Positions 1 through 9,723 of a stretch of 12,357 bases of DNA are shown here, in pieces. Origin of the DNA: Euperipatoides rowelli (taxonomy: Eukaryota > Onychophora > Udeonychophora > Euonychophora > Peripatopsidae); assembly GCA_003024985.2 (NCBI GenBank), contig PXIH01S0001796.1, one strand, 5' to 3'. Positions within the stretch are counted from its first letter, which is position 1, and the number at the start of each line of letters is the position of its first letter. The notes beneath the pieces were generated by a model. That model was not told where the DNA came from. It was given only the letters and a program-made list of their open reading frames with translations, and searched no databases. Made by a program: the position numbers and the translations under genes.

Positions 1-94
1 AAGGGAGGGTGGGATTAGGAGGAGAGTAGCATTAAGGGATAATGCAGGCAGAGAAGTTCTAAAATGGCCGGGCAACGCCGGGTACTTCAGCTAG
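1..94 (+). mobile_element. Helitron 3' terminus (partial, cut by window edge)
   Basis: Helitrons end with a short GC hairpin about ten bases before a terminal CTRR and insert between A and T. Here CCGG (68-71), loop GCAACG (72-77) and CCGG (78-81) form the hairpin. It is followed by GTACTTCAG and the terminal CTAG (91-94), and then the T of the target (95). The outer stem pairs that would extend CCGG appear eroded on the left arm (TGG before CCGG). The body of the element lies left of the window, so no Rep/helicase can be seen and autonomy cannot be judged. A sharp drop in GC content after 94 agrees with this boundary. Confidence 0.75.
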
Positions 95-1426
95 TGTGTT
101 AATAAAGTGTACCATCTCAAAAATGCTAAAAATAAATTCAACTCACTAGTATAAACTGTTTAATTATTTTTTTAATTTTAAAGTAGTGAATTTGACAAAC
201 TTCATTGAACATTTCAGTAATATCTGATGTCCTTTCTTTTGCATGAAGACCAATCGTTGTGTACTCCTGTAGTTGTATACTTTCACTGTGGTCATATACT
301 ATTATGATAAAGTATTCAGTTGTTTTATTCTTTATTTTTTGGAGTGACTAAGATCCAAAGTAATTTGGTATTATCAAGTTTTCATTGCTCCAATTAGTAG
401 GTTTGATACAAACATTTTTTGTCAATTATTGTACCGTAATTCATGTTTTCTGAATAAAAAATAATGTAAAACTGTCAATAGAAAAAATACAAAAAGCATT
501 TTTGTTTATAGTACTGTACATTCCTCAATTTACTGTGGTCCATTAGAATTTGGCAATCACAAAAACATGGTGTGATAATTTCTTAATTCAGTCTCAAATA
601 ATTCATATTGCTTATTTTCTCAGTTTAAAGGAAAAAAGTTTTGGAGTAAGGTGTAGTATGTCTTAATAATTTCAATATCTTCTGTTAAGTTTTTATCCCT
701 TTATGTAAGCATTTCATTTAATATTATTGTTCATAAACATCCCAAAATAAACATTTCATTTTTAATTGTTTTTTATTTTTTTCAGCATCAAACAATGGAC
801 TCTTAAGTCTATTTAATTAAAAGCTAAGTTCAGCAGCTCACTTATTTGGATTTACAGGATCACTAAATATTGTCCAAAAATCCTATCAAAGTGACATTAT
901 TTTAATTGTGAATATACTGTACCATACAAAGACATATTAAAAATGATCTAAAATACACATTTAAAGAAATAGTTTTACTCCAAATTTACATGATCATTCT
1001 ACTTTGTTCAAAAGAGAAATGTACAAAACATTATTATGCTCTTTCCATCATCTATATAAGAATTAACAGAAATTATATTTCTCGCAGAAATGTTTAATTT
1101 ATGAAATAGGCTTTTGAAAAATGCTTTTTTTACATTAAATTGATAAATATCTAATTAATGAGTCTTTATTTTATTTTGTTCATCAATATAAATATTTTTT
1201 AAAATTGTACAGATGTAAATCGTTTTTATATTATAACATTTTTGTAAATTTTACTTCCAAATTATTTTTAGTGTTGATTTTTTATTTATTTGCTGAGCAA
1301 TTCTTTAAATTAGGACAAACGGCAACTTAGCACATATTATAAATCTTAATATTTAATTTATATTGATTTTAGTAAATCTTTACTGACTTAGAGGCATAAC
1401 CTAATTAGTGCTTATGACCATTGTCT

Positions 1427-1732
1427 TTACAAACAAACAAACAAAAAAAATGGCATATTTATGTATACCAGTAATCCAGTGTTGGTCGAAATCCGACCAA
1501 TAAGAAAATTTCCTTTGTAAAAAGCCGCCGCAACGCTAAACAATAAATGTTTTATTTTTATATATTTTTTATATATACATTTTAGCTCATTGCACTCCCT
1601 CTCCATATAAACTTTAACTCTGCCAAATCTCACACTCCTCCATGCACCCAATATGTTTAGAAAGGGATCCAAAGTTTTCCCTTCACGTATTAATATATAG
1701 AAGATATTATAAGTAACGAAAAAAAAAAGCAA
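1427..1732 (-). other. Unidentified island with open frame, hairpin and GC-rich patch
   Basis: The minus strand is open for about 100 codons. The middle part, including TLDPFLNILGAWRSVRFGRV, has protein-like composition, while the ends are AT-driven low complexity. The segment also contains a CpG-rich patch (GCCGCCGCAACGC, 1524-1536) and a perfect hairpin at 1482-1500, both unlike the surrounding intron. A second minus-strand frame over the same patch reads LALRRLFTKEIFLLVGFRPT before a stop. I do not recognise either peptide. An old transposable-element fragment is the most likely explanation. A host gene is unlikely, because no splice or start signals fit. Confidence 0.3.
1482..1500. repeat. 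Perfect 7-bp hairpin
   Basis: TTGGTCG, loop AAATC, CGACCAA. It is notably GC-containing for this neighbourhood and sits inside the unidentified island. Confidence 0.6.
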
Positions 1733-2517
1733 ATAAATTGTAGAACTAATAAAAAAAAAAAAGAATGAAATTTAACCAACATCACAAAAGAGTTGGTAAA
1801 AGTTATTCATTCATTGCATTGCCATATTTATTTTATTTTAAAAAGAAAGGTAATAAGACTAACTGTAAAACAGTTTTGATAAAGTATTATTGATTTTATA
1901 AAAAAAACAATGTCATATAATATTATCAAGATTGTGTTTAGTACAAATTTCTCAGCACAGACAGTAATGCCCCTATGGGACATTTTATAATTGTTTGATT
2001 CACAGGTTCAATTGCATTGTTTAGAAGGGAGGTGGTGACATCTAGGGCACTAGTGCTACAGCTATCTCAAACTACATTAAACTCACCATCTATATGCAAC
2101 TACACACAAACTGATTGACAAGTCATTATAACCTAACTGAATGTTTATGTATTGTATATTAGTGTGCTGTTAACGTTTCTGGAACAGTATTATCAATATT
2201 TGATTGACTATATAAAATTTGGTTTCATACCTTCAACAGTTACCTTATGTGTTAACTTTGCCATCATGTTTTATCAAATGAAGCAATGAAACCATCAAGA
2301 TTGAATGAACATTTGATTACAAAATATCCTGAATAAAGTTATTAAAGATGTGGCATACTTTTTCGATTTAAAAGCCAAACATGAAAATCATAATACTGTG
2401 GTAGTAGTCAGCATTAAATAACTTACAGATTATACTAAGGGAACACAAAGGGGTGGTACATTTAAAAATAAATAAAAAGTGGCGTTTGGCTGCCTAGGGT
2501 TAAGAATACTGACTTGA

Positions 2518-2592
2518 TATTATTATTATTATAACATTAATAAAGGATTTTATCATCAAAATATAATTCCCAATTTATTATCATTATTATTA
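2518..2592. repeat. Two short TTA/TAA microsatellite runs
   Basis: TAT/TTA trinucleotide runs occur at about 2518-2532 and again, imperfectly, at about 2576-2592. They are simple repeats with no sign of function. Confidence 0.7.
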
Positions 2593-3239
2593 ATTAACAT
2601 CAAGGCGATAGCTCACATTTTAGACACTAGAATTTTTAAATACATTTTGTTTTAACTGTCCAATAGCACAGTCTATAGTTCAGCTAATTCAAACCTTGTA
2701 AATTGTAAACATTGAGACTTGTAGTCAGAATTTGAGGTCACAGAGGCTCATCTAAATAATAGCTTTGTTATTATCTGAATTAATATTTTATGTGTTATAA
2801 ATTAATAAGCTAAATATTTTTTTCAAACCAAGAGATTGCTAAGAGAAAAATTGACAGAATTTCTGTTATACAGTAGGTCCTTTTTTTTTTTTTGACCAGG
2901 TAATGCATTACATTTGTTCTTATAGGAAGTAAATGATTTGTGCATGATACAATAACTGAATGTCAGCTGTTTTGTGGTGATTTTTATAATTTGTTTAGAC
3001 ATCAACAAATTTTTAAAATAATATAGAATTACAGAATCAAAATTTTTTAAAAATATTTGTAATTAATTACAATGCTATTCTATATAAAGTGTAAATTAAT
3101 CCCTTGTTTTTAATTTTAATAACCTTTTTTTATACAGATGGATTATTTTTAGGATTTTTTTTAGTAATTATCTTTGGAAAAAAAAAAGTCATTTTTATTA
3201 AATGCAGTTTGATACTACTTTACTTTTAGTTTATGAATT

Positions 3240-3267
3240 AAACATAGATGGCAGTGCTGTGATAGTA
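3240..3267 (+). repeat. 28-bp dispersed direct repeat, copy 1
   Basis: This copy begins AAACATAGATGGCAGTGCTG and matches 5618-5645 base for base over 28 positions; flanks on both sides differ. It lies 32 bp past the exon 4 donor on the transcribed strand. Confidence 0.85.
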
Positions 3268-3299
3268 AGTAATATGTAGAAAAGAAGTACTGTAAATAC

Positions 3300-3372
3300 C
3301 TCTAGGATGGTTAGACCATTATGTATTCCAGCGCTGTCCCATAACTCGGTAATTATAGCTGATGATGCAAAC
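3300..3372 (-). CDS. NIN: Ninein-family protein, exon 4 of window (small, remote)
   Basis: This 73-nt exon lies 6812 bp downstream of exon 3 in the direction of transcription. Its acceptor is TTGTTTCTTCTAG and its donor is GAG then GTATTT. One leading G completes the Gly codon split at exon 3 (GG plus G). The next 24 codons read FASSAIITELWDSAGIHNGL and then TILE, ending in phase 0. This continues the family pattern exactly: ninein has a HASVERILDTWQEEGIENSQ block after its LDD segment, with the same Trp, Gly-Ile-x-Asn and IL spacing. Phase, both splice sites and residue pattern agree, which makes chance unlikely despite the short length. I did not find the next exon convincingly in the remaining 3.3 kb, so the coiled-coil part of the protein probably lies beyond the left edge. 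Confidence 0.87.
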
Positions 3373-3530
3373 CTAGAAGAAACAATAATACAAAAAAATT
3401 TAAAAACATTTTATTTTTAAAAATGATTACCAGTGTTTCTTTCTGAATACAAATGTCATAATCACTTTGATCCATGAGGATAACACAAGGAAGAGGAAGA
3501 TGGGGTTAATAAAATAGTTAATTATTTAAT

Positions 3531-3577
3531 TGTGTGTGTGTGTGTGTAAGATGCACACGTACATGGGGGGGGGGGGG
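3531..3577. repeat. TG microsatellite followed by a G13 tract
   Basis: A (TG)8 run occupies 3531-3547 and an uninterrupted run of 13 G occupies 3565-3577. On the transcribed strand these read as CA repeats and a C13 tract, about 160-205 nt upstream of the exon 4 acceptor. The G tract could fold as a G-quadruplex and is prone to length error. Confidence 0.85.
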
Positions 3578-4178
3578 AGTCCGGTCTCGACTACAAAAAT
3601 CTAACTTTATTCCTAGTTTGTTAAGTTTTGTACTTTTTGGGGGTTATGGTACTGATCAGTCAGTCCTTAATGAAAATTTATTTTATTTATGGTAGAGTTT
3701 TGTTCATGATTTTGTATATATTGTAAATATTATATTTTTCATCAGTAGTAAATGTTTTGTAAATATAATTTTATCCCCAGTGTAAGGTTAGTAGCACCCA
3801 TTCACCCTATCTAAAATTCCAGTTAAACAAATGGTTATTGAAGCAAAATTTTGCTACGACAGTGTCATCATCTAACCTACAGTATGTCAAAAATAAAAAA
3901 TATAAATTATTTGGAATTATTCAATAAATCTTGTAGAGGGAAGGTTCTAGCCTGAACAATAATTCACCCTTTGATCAAGTTAAGTATGCAATAACTCATT
4001 ATAAATAATTGTAATTTTATTTCCCTTTGAACTGCATTCAGTTGTGTTTTGTTAATTGTTATTTTTGTGTGATCAATAAACTATTACAGTCGAAAAACTA
4101 TATAAACTTTTTAATATACAGGAAGAATAAATACAAAAGGGATGTCCGATCGAGTCAGAATCAAAACTCATTCTAAAG

Positions 4179-4207
4179 AACAATGCTGTATTCTTTCAAG
4201 CATTGTT
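4179..4207. repeat. Perfect 9-bp hairpin
   Basis: AACAATGCT, an 11-nt loop, then AGCATTGTT. Partial pairing extends outward (CATTCT on the left against AGAATTG on the right), giving an imperfect stem of roughly 50 nt. There is no evidence of transcription as a separate RNA. Confidence 0.5.
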
Positions 4208-5617
4208 TAACGAGAATTGAAGTAATGCTAAGCCTACTTCAAATCTCTAATCTTCAGTGTAGTAATAATTAGACATTCAATATACTATAGGAATGAAATA
4301 TGAAATAAAGTAATGGATACGAATGAATATTAAACTCTAAGCTAGTTAGTTATAGCGCTTATATTGTTTGTGTAATTAGGTACCTGAGTGGGGAAAAAAA
4401 GAGAAATTTTAGTCAAAATTTTATATTGAACCTTTTTAAACTTTTAGCTGCTGGGTGCCTAATTGCTGCCACCAGGCTACTTGGAATGTGTCAGTAGAAA
4501 TTTATATTACAGTGTGTGTGAATTGTGGATGTGTTAGTTTAAAAGTAAGCTTTAACTTTTTAAAAATAATAGAGTTCAAACAATTTAAGGGGATGTTTAA
4601 GGTTTTTTTTTTCTGGTTTGCAAGTATTTTGTTGTTGGTCTGCATATTTAAATTGTATTTTCAACATTTGTTTAAAATTATCATAAATATGAGATACTGT
4701 AATGAATTATAAACAAGAAATTAATTAACTACTTTATTTATTTCATCATGGTCATATGCATGCGCTCAATTTAATTCAAATTACGTGTAATTCATCAATT
4801 CTAACGTCCGTATGCATATCTACATTATTTGAAATTCTCGTCAACCTTCTAAACTATTGTACCGTAATTCAATTATTTAATAAAATCCTGAGAGCATTTT
4901 AATTTCAATTTGTTAGCTAATAATCATGTAAATAAGCTAAAACTAAACATCAATACTCTTTGTTGTATGATGTGTCTGCACATTAACCACATCCACATCA
5001 ATTTCAACTAAACATATATAGCCTAGATTTGTCTAGAGCACAACTCTTGGTAACATATCAATTGCCTGGGGCTAATCCATAGGTGTCAAACAATATTTTA
5101 ATCCTTTTTGCATGTAAATGAAATGGAATGGTAATTTGAACTATTTCTAACCCATATAAAATGGCCCTCCAACCCAAATCCATCATTCGTGACAACTTTT
5201 TCAAAACTGAAATTTTTTTACTACAAAATCCACATTGGTCAATACAGCAATTGATACATCTGTAAAAATATAGAGCTCTAGATATCATATTTCACAAGTG
5301 ATAAAAAAATGCTGAATTTATATTTTTATGTTTGTTTAATTTGGTTTCAGGATGCATCTTCATCAGCAGTCCAATGAATATTCAGCAGAAGTATATCCAA
5401 ATTTGATTCCATGTTGCCATGCATGACATCCCCTCCGAAATTTCAAGAAAATTACAGAATAACTTAAATTGTGATTTTTTTTTTTAATTATCTGAATTTA
5501 ACGTTTAAAATGTTTTCTTTAAATACCAGCAAGTTATATCACAGTTATATTAAAGGTGTACATCTTGTGGTTGCAAAGCTATCACTGTGTCAGGTATGAT
5601 ATGACAATATAGGTCAT

Positions 5618-5645
5618 AAACATAGATGGCAGTGCTGTGATAGTA
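5618..5645 (+). repeat. 28-bp dispersed direct repeat, copy 2
   Basis: This is an identical copy of 3240-3267 in the same orientation, 2378 bp away. The surrounding 5530-5800 stretch is less AT-rich than its neighbours and may be an old element, but I could not find its ends. Confidence 0.85.
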
Positions 5646-5908
5646 TGGCATTTCATAGGTCCGGTGAAGCTAAAGTGAAAAACATGAAATTCTAACTGTC
5701 AGAGAGTGGGTGCTCAGATATTAACCAGGTTCATTAAGATCACTGGCAGATGAGGGGACGTCTAGCACTGCAGTGTAAAGGGTGGACTTTACATGATATA
5801 CAGATGTATATATTACTTTAACAAAATATTACAATTTGAAAATTATTTTAAAGATTTGAGGATAGTGTAAGATTTAACTAATCAGAGGTGAAATATCCCT
5901 AATCTCCA

Positions 5909-5934
5909 CCCCCCCACTCCAAAAAAAAAAAAAA
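5909..5934. repeat. C7 and A14 homopolymer cluster
   Basis: A run of seven C (5909-5915) is followed after ACTCC by 14 A (5921-5934). It could be a degraded retroposon tail, but no upstream element is recognisable. Confidence 0.5.
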
Positions 5935-6425
5935 TTGGACAAGAATGGTAATTCAGAAATATTAAATTAAAATATAAAATTTTTAAAACTAAAAGTTCTC
6001 ATCTTAAAAAGTAAAAAAAAAAAAAAACTAGTTTTCAAGATAAATAGATGGCTTTTAGAATGAAACTTTTTTTAATGAATTATACTTTATGGACCAGTAA
6101 CAATGTGAAACAAAATTTAAAAATAATTATTTATTAAAAAAATCCATATATTTTTTATATATACCGTACATTAAATTTGACCCAATTTTCAGCATATTTT
6201 CTAGAATAAATTTAAAATCTTTTTTTTTTTAAATAAATAATAATAGACAAATATTGTTTAAGTTAGTTCTATAGAACATTATTTAATATATTAAACTAGT
6301 AAAATTAACAAAAGATAATGTTTATCATATCTTCATGTAATAAGTGTGTTAGAATACCGGTTTAAAATTTATAACTTAGTCATTCTTGGTTATAAAAAGC
6401 AAGAAAAATATAATTACTGTATGTA

Positions 6426-6845
6426 CAGGTGTCCAACAGTTACCACTATGATAACGATTTAACATAACTCATGAACCAAAAGTCGTATCCACATAACGTT
6501 TGTTTAAAATCTCCACAGTGTTGGGTGATGCTGAACGATTATCTTGACCTTTAGCCTTAAACTTCCAGTATAGTTCAACCATGCTTGGTGGTTTTTTTTC
6601 CCATTCACTGTTTGATATTTACGTTAATTGCTGGAGATTTCATTTCAGCCAGTCACAGCACACATTGAGATTTTTATTATATGAACACCATTTGCATTAA
6701 AAGCACTTTGTGGTGCCATCTATTTAACAACCAAAAAAATTTTTTTGAGTTGGTAAACAAATTGCATTAAATAGTTTATGGATACAACTTTTTGTTCAGG
6801 AGTTAGGTTAAATCGTAATCATAAAGGTAATTCTCGGACATCCTG
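6426..6845. mobile_element. Mariner-like MITE with long terminal inverted repeats
   Basis: This is a 420-bp non-coding element bounded by TA dinucleotides on both sides (6424-6425 and 6846-6847), the target duplication typical of Tc1/mariner transposons. Its ends are CAGGTGTCC on the left and, as reverse complement, CAGGATGTCC on the right. The terminal inverted repeats run about 70 bp. From TGTCC inward, 50 of 60 positions pair, including ACGATTTAAC and GTATCC blocks. The interior has no open frame, so it would have depended on a transposase supplied elsewhere. The divergence between the arms shows that it is old. The family name is inferred from the TA duplication and the end type. No match to a named family is claimed. 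Confidence 0.8.
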
Positions 6846-7258
6846 TATAATGCATTTCCTAAATCATATTTTAAGTCTTGCAACTAAAGCATGCCTGTTG
6901 TAATAAAGTGCCTTTTTTACATTCATAAATGAAAGGCTCACAGGGAAGTGATTACTTTGCAGAGAAACTTGTTGGGAGCTAACTCACTAGAAAGATTGAT
7001 AGAACATAACAATAGTATATACTGTATATATTTATTTCACCACAGATGATTCAGCCATTTACATACAGTATGTGAGCATACTTATTTATTGGAATCAGTA
7101 TTTTACCTTTACACTCAAAACTTTCAAATTTTAATATTTGTAATTTAAAGGTCCCCAGACGTTAGTCTGTTTTGCAAGACCATAATTAACGTTGATCTTT
7201 AACATTCACAGGCCCTATGCAATATAAATAAAACAAACAGAAAAGTCTATTGAGTGCC

Positions 7259-7278
7259 CATAATGATCGTTCATTATG
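7259..7278. repeat. Perfect 8-bp hairpin
   Basis: CATAATGA, tetraloop TCGT, TCATTATG. It is isolated in intron sequence with no adjoining repeat or gene. Confidence 0.55.
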
Positions 7279-8297
7279 CATGTTTCACATTAAAACTTGT
7301 ATTGTCAATACGCACATTTCCTCTTAAAAAAAAAAACTAAAAATTTAGGCCATGGGGACAGGGTGGGATTAAGTTTAGGATTCTTTGTATCCATCGGGTC
7401 AGAAAGGGTTAAGGTTAGGGATCCTTTTTAAACAGAATTTGATCAAAATTAATAAAATATTCAATTACATTTATGACTGAATGATTGTGGAGGGTACTCA
7501 CTAAGACCTTGTTAAAAAAAAGTTGCAATGTTTGCAGATTTTTTTTAAATTTAAAAATGTTTGCAATAGTTAAATTCAAGGTATAAATTTACGATGAGCC
7601 ATAAATCCAAACATAGTATGGAATTATTATTTGTTCAGTGGCCATAAGACAACTTCCTAAATAGTTAAAAAAATAAAAGAATTCCATATCTAATATCATA
7701 CATTGTGTCTTGAATCTATATACTGAAACATTGACGATATAATATTAGAGCACCATTTTTAGTTGCTACACTTGTATATTTTACTGTACATCAGAGAAAG
7801 ACAAAATCAAAGATACTGAGCCATTTACATTCTAATTACAAAAAGTAATATTGAATCCATCTTTTTAATAGTAATCACACAGAAAACTTTAAGATAATAA
7901 TAGAGCTAATAATAACAAGAAATTCCACACAGTCTCAATATGAACGTTAGCAAACAATAATGAAATTAATATACCGTACTGTAGAAATGGACATGAGTCT
8001 ACTAAATGATAAAATATTTCATTTTATTTGTGTTTGCTTAAGACCATTTGACTTGTTACAACAAATTAAAAACATACAATCAATGATAACAAAAAATATA
8101 TTATCGGGGTATATACATTATACACAGCCACATATATAGTATATGTACTGTATATAACACTATTATACTATAAATAAAGCAACTCATTTTACATTATCAA
8201 CATTAATTAATAGTTAATGTTTATTATCTATCTTATATCACACCTCTGTCAGTCCAACATTGAAAAGGTACTTGTGGTGAACATTTCTAATAAAGGT

Positions 8298-8600
8298 AAA
8301 AATGTCTTTCATAAATTTGTATAACGAGGTATTATTCAAAACCACTACTGGTATTCTATGACACAAAAAACGTTCTCCTAAAAGTAAAAGTTTGTCTCTG
8401 ATTTATTGGTCAATGTCCACAGAGCTGCAAATTATGTTGTTCAGTTTAAACAAACCCATTTTTATTTCCTTTGCATATACCGTAACCTCTTTGAACTTAA
8501 CACCAAATCATTTTTTATCGGTCTTTGAAATAGTGACTAGAAGTTTCAATCTTTCTTCATATGGCATATTTTGATATTTATATCCTTTGTTAACTTTCTA
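8298..8600 (-). pseudogene. Degenerate LINE reverse-transcriptase C-terminal fragment
   Basis: Read on the minus strand, 8597 to 8538 gives KVNKGYKYQN and then MPYEERLKLL. Many Jockey/CR1/L2-type LINE polymerases carry a block of the form KVQRRATK...YEERLK-L just after the reverse-transcriptase palm. The same frame continues for about 100 codons with only two stops. It ends in a stretch including ERFLCHRIPVVVLNN, which resembles the F-x-x-R-x-x-x-x-W-N segment near the end of such proteins, though the Trp is missing. The catalytic palm motifs are not visible upstream, so this is a truncated relic. It runs in the same direction as the host gene. The YEERL block is seen directly. The clade is inferred and could be any of the related LINE groups. 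Confidence 0.55.
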
Positions 8601-8707
8601 AAAGTACATTCAAATCTTTTTTATTGATGTAAGATTGAACACTAGTCGACTATTAATTGTATGTATCATTGAAACTGTCTGCTATCATGAATTTTATATT
8701 TCTCTTT

Positions 8708-8727
8708 ATGAACCATGCTTGGTTCAT
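8708..8727. repeat. Perfect 8-bp hairpin
   Basis: ATGAACCA, loop TGCT, TGGTTCAT. Its core AACCATGCTTGGT also occurs inside the MITE at 6577-6589. A shared 13-mer is not improbable by chance here. Confidence 0.5.
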
Positions 8728-9585
8728 TGGTGATTTATAATTAACCTTTCTCAGAAGGTCTATCAGAAAACAAATTATATTCTTATCCCTTTTAGGCAAT
8801 ATACAGTAATTATCTATTGTCATTACAATAGCCTGAAATAAATGAGTTTTGAATAAATATTAACATTAATAGAATAATGTCCCTTAGTTCATAAAATAAT
8901 TACGTATATGGCCCCTTCTGAATGACAATTTATCAGCTCATTTTTGTTATGTAAGCAGCTGTAATTGAATGAATAAAGGTTATTGATAAAAATTATTATT
9001 TTGATCCCAAAACCAATTAAAATGAATATGATATGTTGAGGGAGGAGTTTAAACTCAAGATTTAATTAAAACACCAAAATGATTTCCAGCTATTAATAAC
9101 AATTTAAAAAAAAAATCGTCACGTGTGAAACAAAAATCAGACTTTTCATTATTTTGTGTTTTATATTAATTTAAAGGTTACTTTTTTAAAAATAACTACT
9201 TATAGTTAAAGTAGTTTGTTACAGTTCCGTTATTACAGTTACTAAATATAGCTACTTTCATTAATGGTATAAGGGAAATAAAATGGAGTCAAGTTTTTTT
9301 ATTTTTAATGGCTGGTTAATGAAGTGACGTTTTAATAGGGGTCATTTCATCTATAAATCATGAGTGGGTGAAAAATGTGTTTATATATATTAAATGTAAC
9401 AAATTGAAAAAAAAAATTGATTTTAATTTTTTTATTTTATTATTCGTTATATATTTAAAAAGAGCAAAAGCATCTATAACCATAATTGGAATATGATTGT
9501 GTTCCGAAGCCAGTAACAGAGCCATCTATGCTCGGCGCAGGAACTATTTTTAGAAATTTTAAGTGGTGTTTTCTCTTAGATAAAA

Positions 9586-9723
9586 AAAAAATCTTTGGTG
9601 TAACGGGCTTAAATAAAAAAATGTTTGATGTCCATGGAACGGCTTAAACAAAAAGGGCTTAAACAAAAAAAATGTTTGATGCCCGTATAACGGGCTTAGT
9701 CTATCATTAAAAATCTTTTGGTG
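9586..9723. repeat. Compound repeat cluster with palindromic core
   Basis: AAAAATCTTTGGTG (ending at 9600) and AAAAATCTTTTGGTG (9709-9723) flank two copies of TAACGGGCTTA (9601-9611, 9688-9698). Between and within these are two copies of AAAAAAATGTTTGATG and two copies of GGCTTAAACAAAAA. A hairpin GCCCGT, ATA, ACGGGC spans 9681-9695. The layout suggests local duplication inside a small mobile element or minisatellite. There is no coding potential beyond a repetitive shadow frame. Confidence 0.65.

Larger units (their letters stand above)
95..3299 (-). other. Intron downstream of exon 4 (partial)
   Basis: This stretch follows the GTATTT donor at 3299 and runs leftward to the Helitron end. Stretches 95-1426 and 1733-3239 are AT-rich with no supported gene. 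Small (TTA)n runs and one copy of the 28-bp repeat occur. A next ninein exon was searched for by eye on the minus strand and not convincingly found, so the intron probably continues out of the window. Confidence 0.6.

Noticed and set aside
165-305. Minus-strand stop-free stretch with protein-like composition (EYTTIGLHAKERTSD)
   Set aside because: It has no recognised family and no convincing splice sites. An open run of this length is expected somewhere in 12 kb.
2047-2056. GCACTAGTGC perfect palindrome
   Set aside because: A single 10-bp palindrome with no context is expected by chance.
2076-2099. Possible 24-nt next ninein exon (minus strand, LHIDGEFN)
   Set aside because: It has an acceptor TAG, the right phase and a D-G pair, but it is too short, has a weak pyrimidine tract and would lose residues relative to the family. 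Treated as coincidence without transcript data.
2232-2333. Possible ninein exon with FNLDGF on the minus strand
   Set aside because: The phase does not fit the end of exon 4, and a stop comes before any usable donor.
2823-3008. 61-codon minus-strand open frame near exon 4
   Set aside because: It is Lys/Ser/Asn-rich low complexity with a poly-K from a homopolymer, and it does not resemble the ninein continuation.
4455-4712. 85-codon plus-strand open frame
   Set aside because: It begins at GTG, its composition is F/I/K-rich as expected from AT-rich DNA, and it shows no motif or splice context.
5058-5288. 76-codon minus-strand open frame
   Set aside because: It has no recognisable domain and no splice sites that fit the ninein phase. 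It is probably chance or an old repeat.
5352-5428. Plus-strand TTTCAG acceptor followed by a 25-codon frame
   Set aside because: It is short with no matching gene on that strand. Acceptor-like strings are common in this sequence.
7406-7420. GGGTTAAGGTTAGGG, telomere-like
   Set aside because: It has barely two imperfect units, which is too little to call an interstitial telomeric repeat.
8392-8574. 60-codon plus-strand open frame
   Set aside because: It lies antisense to the LINE-like frame, which explains the openness better.
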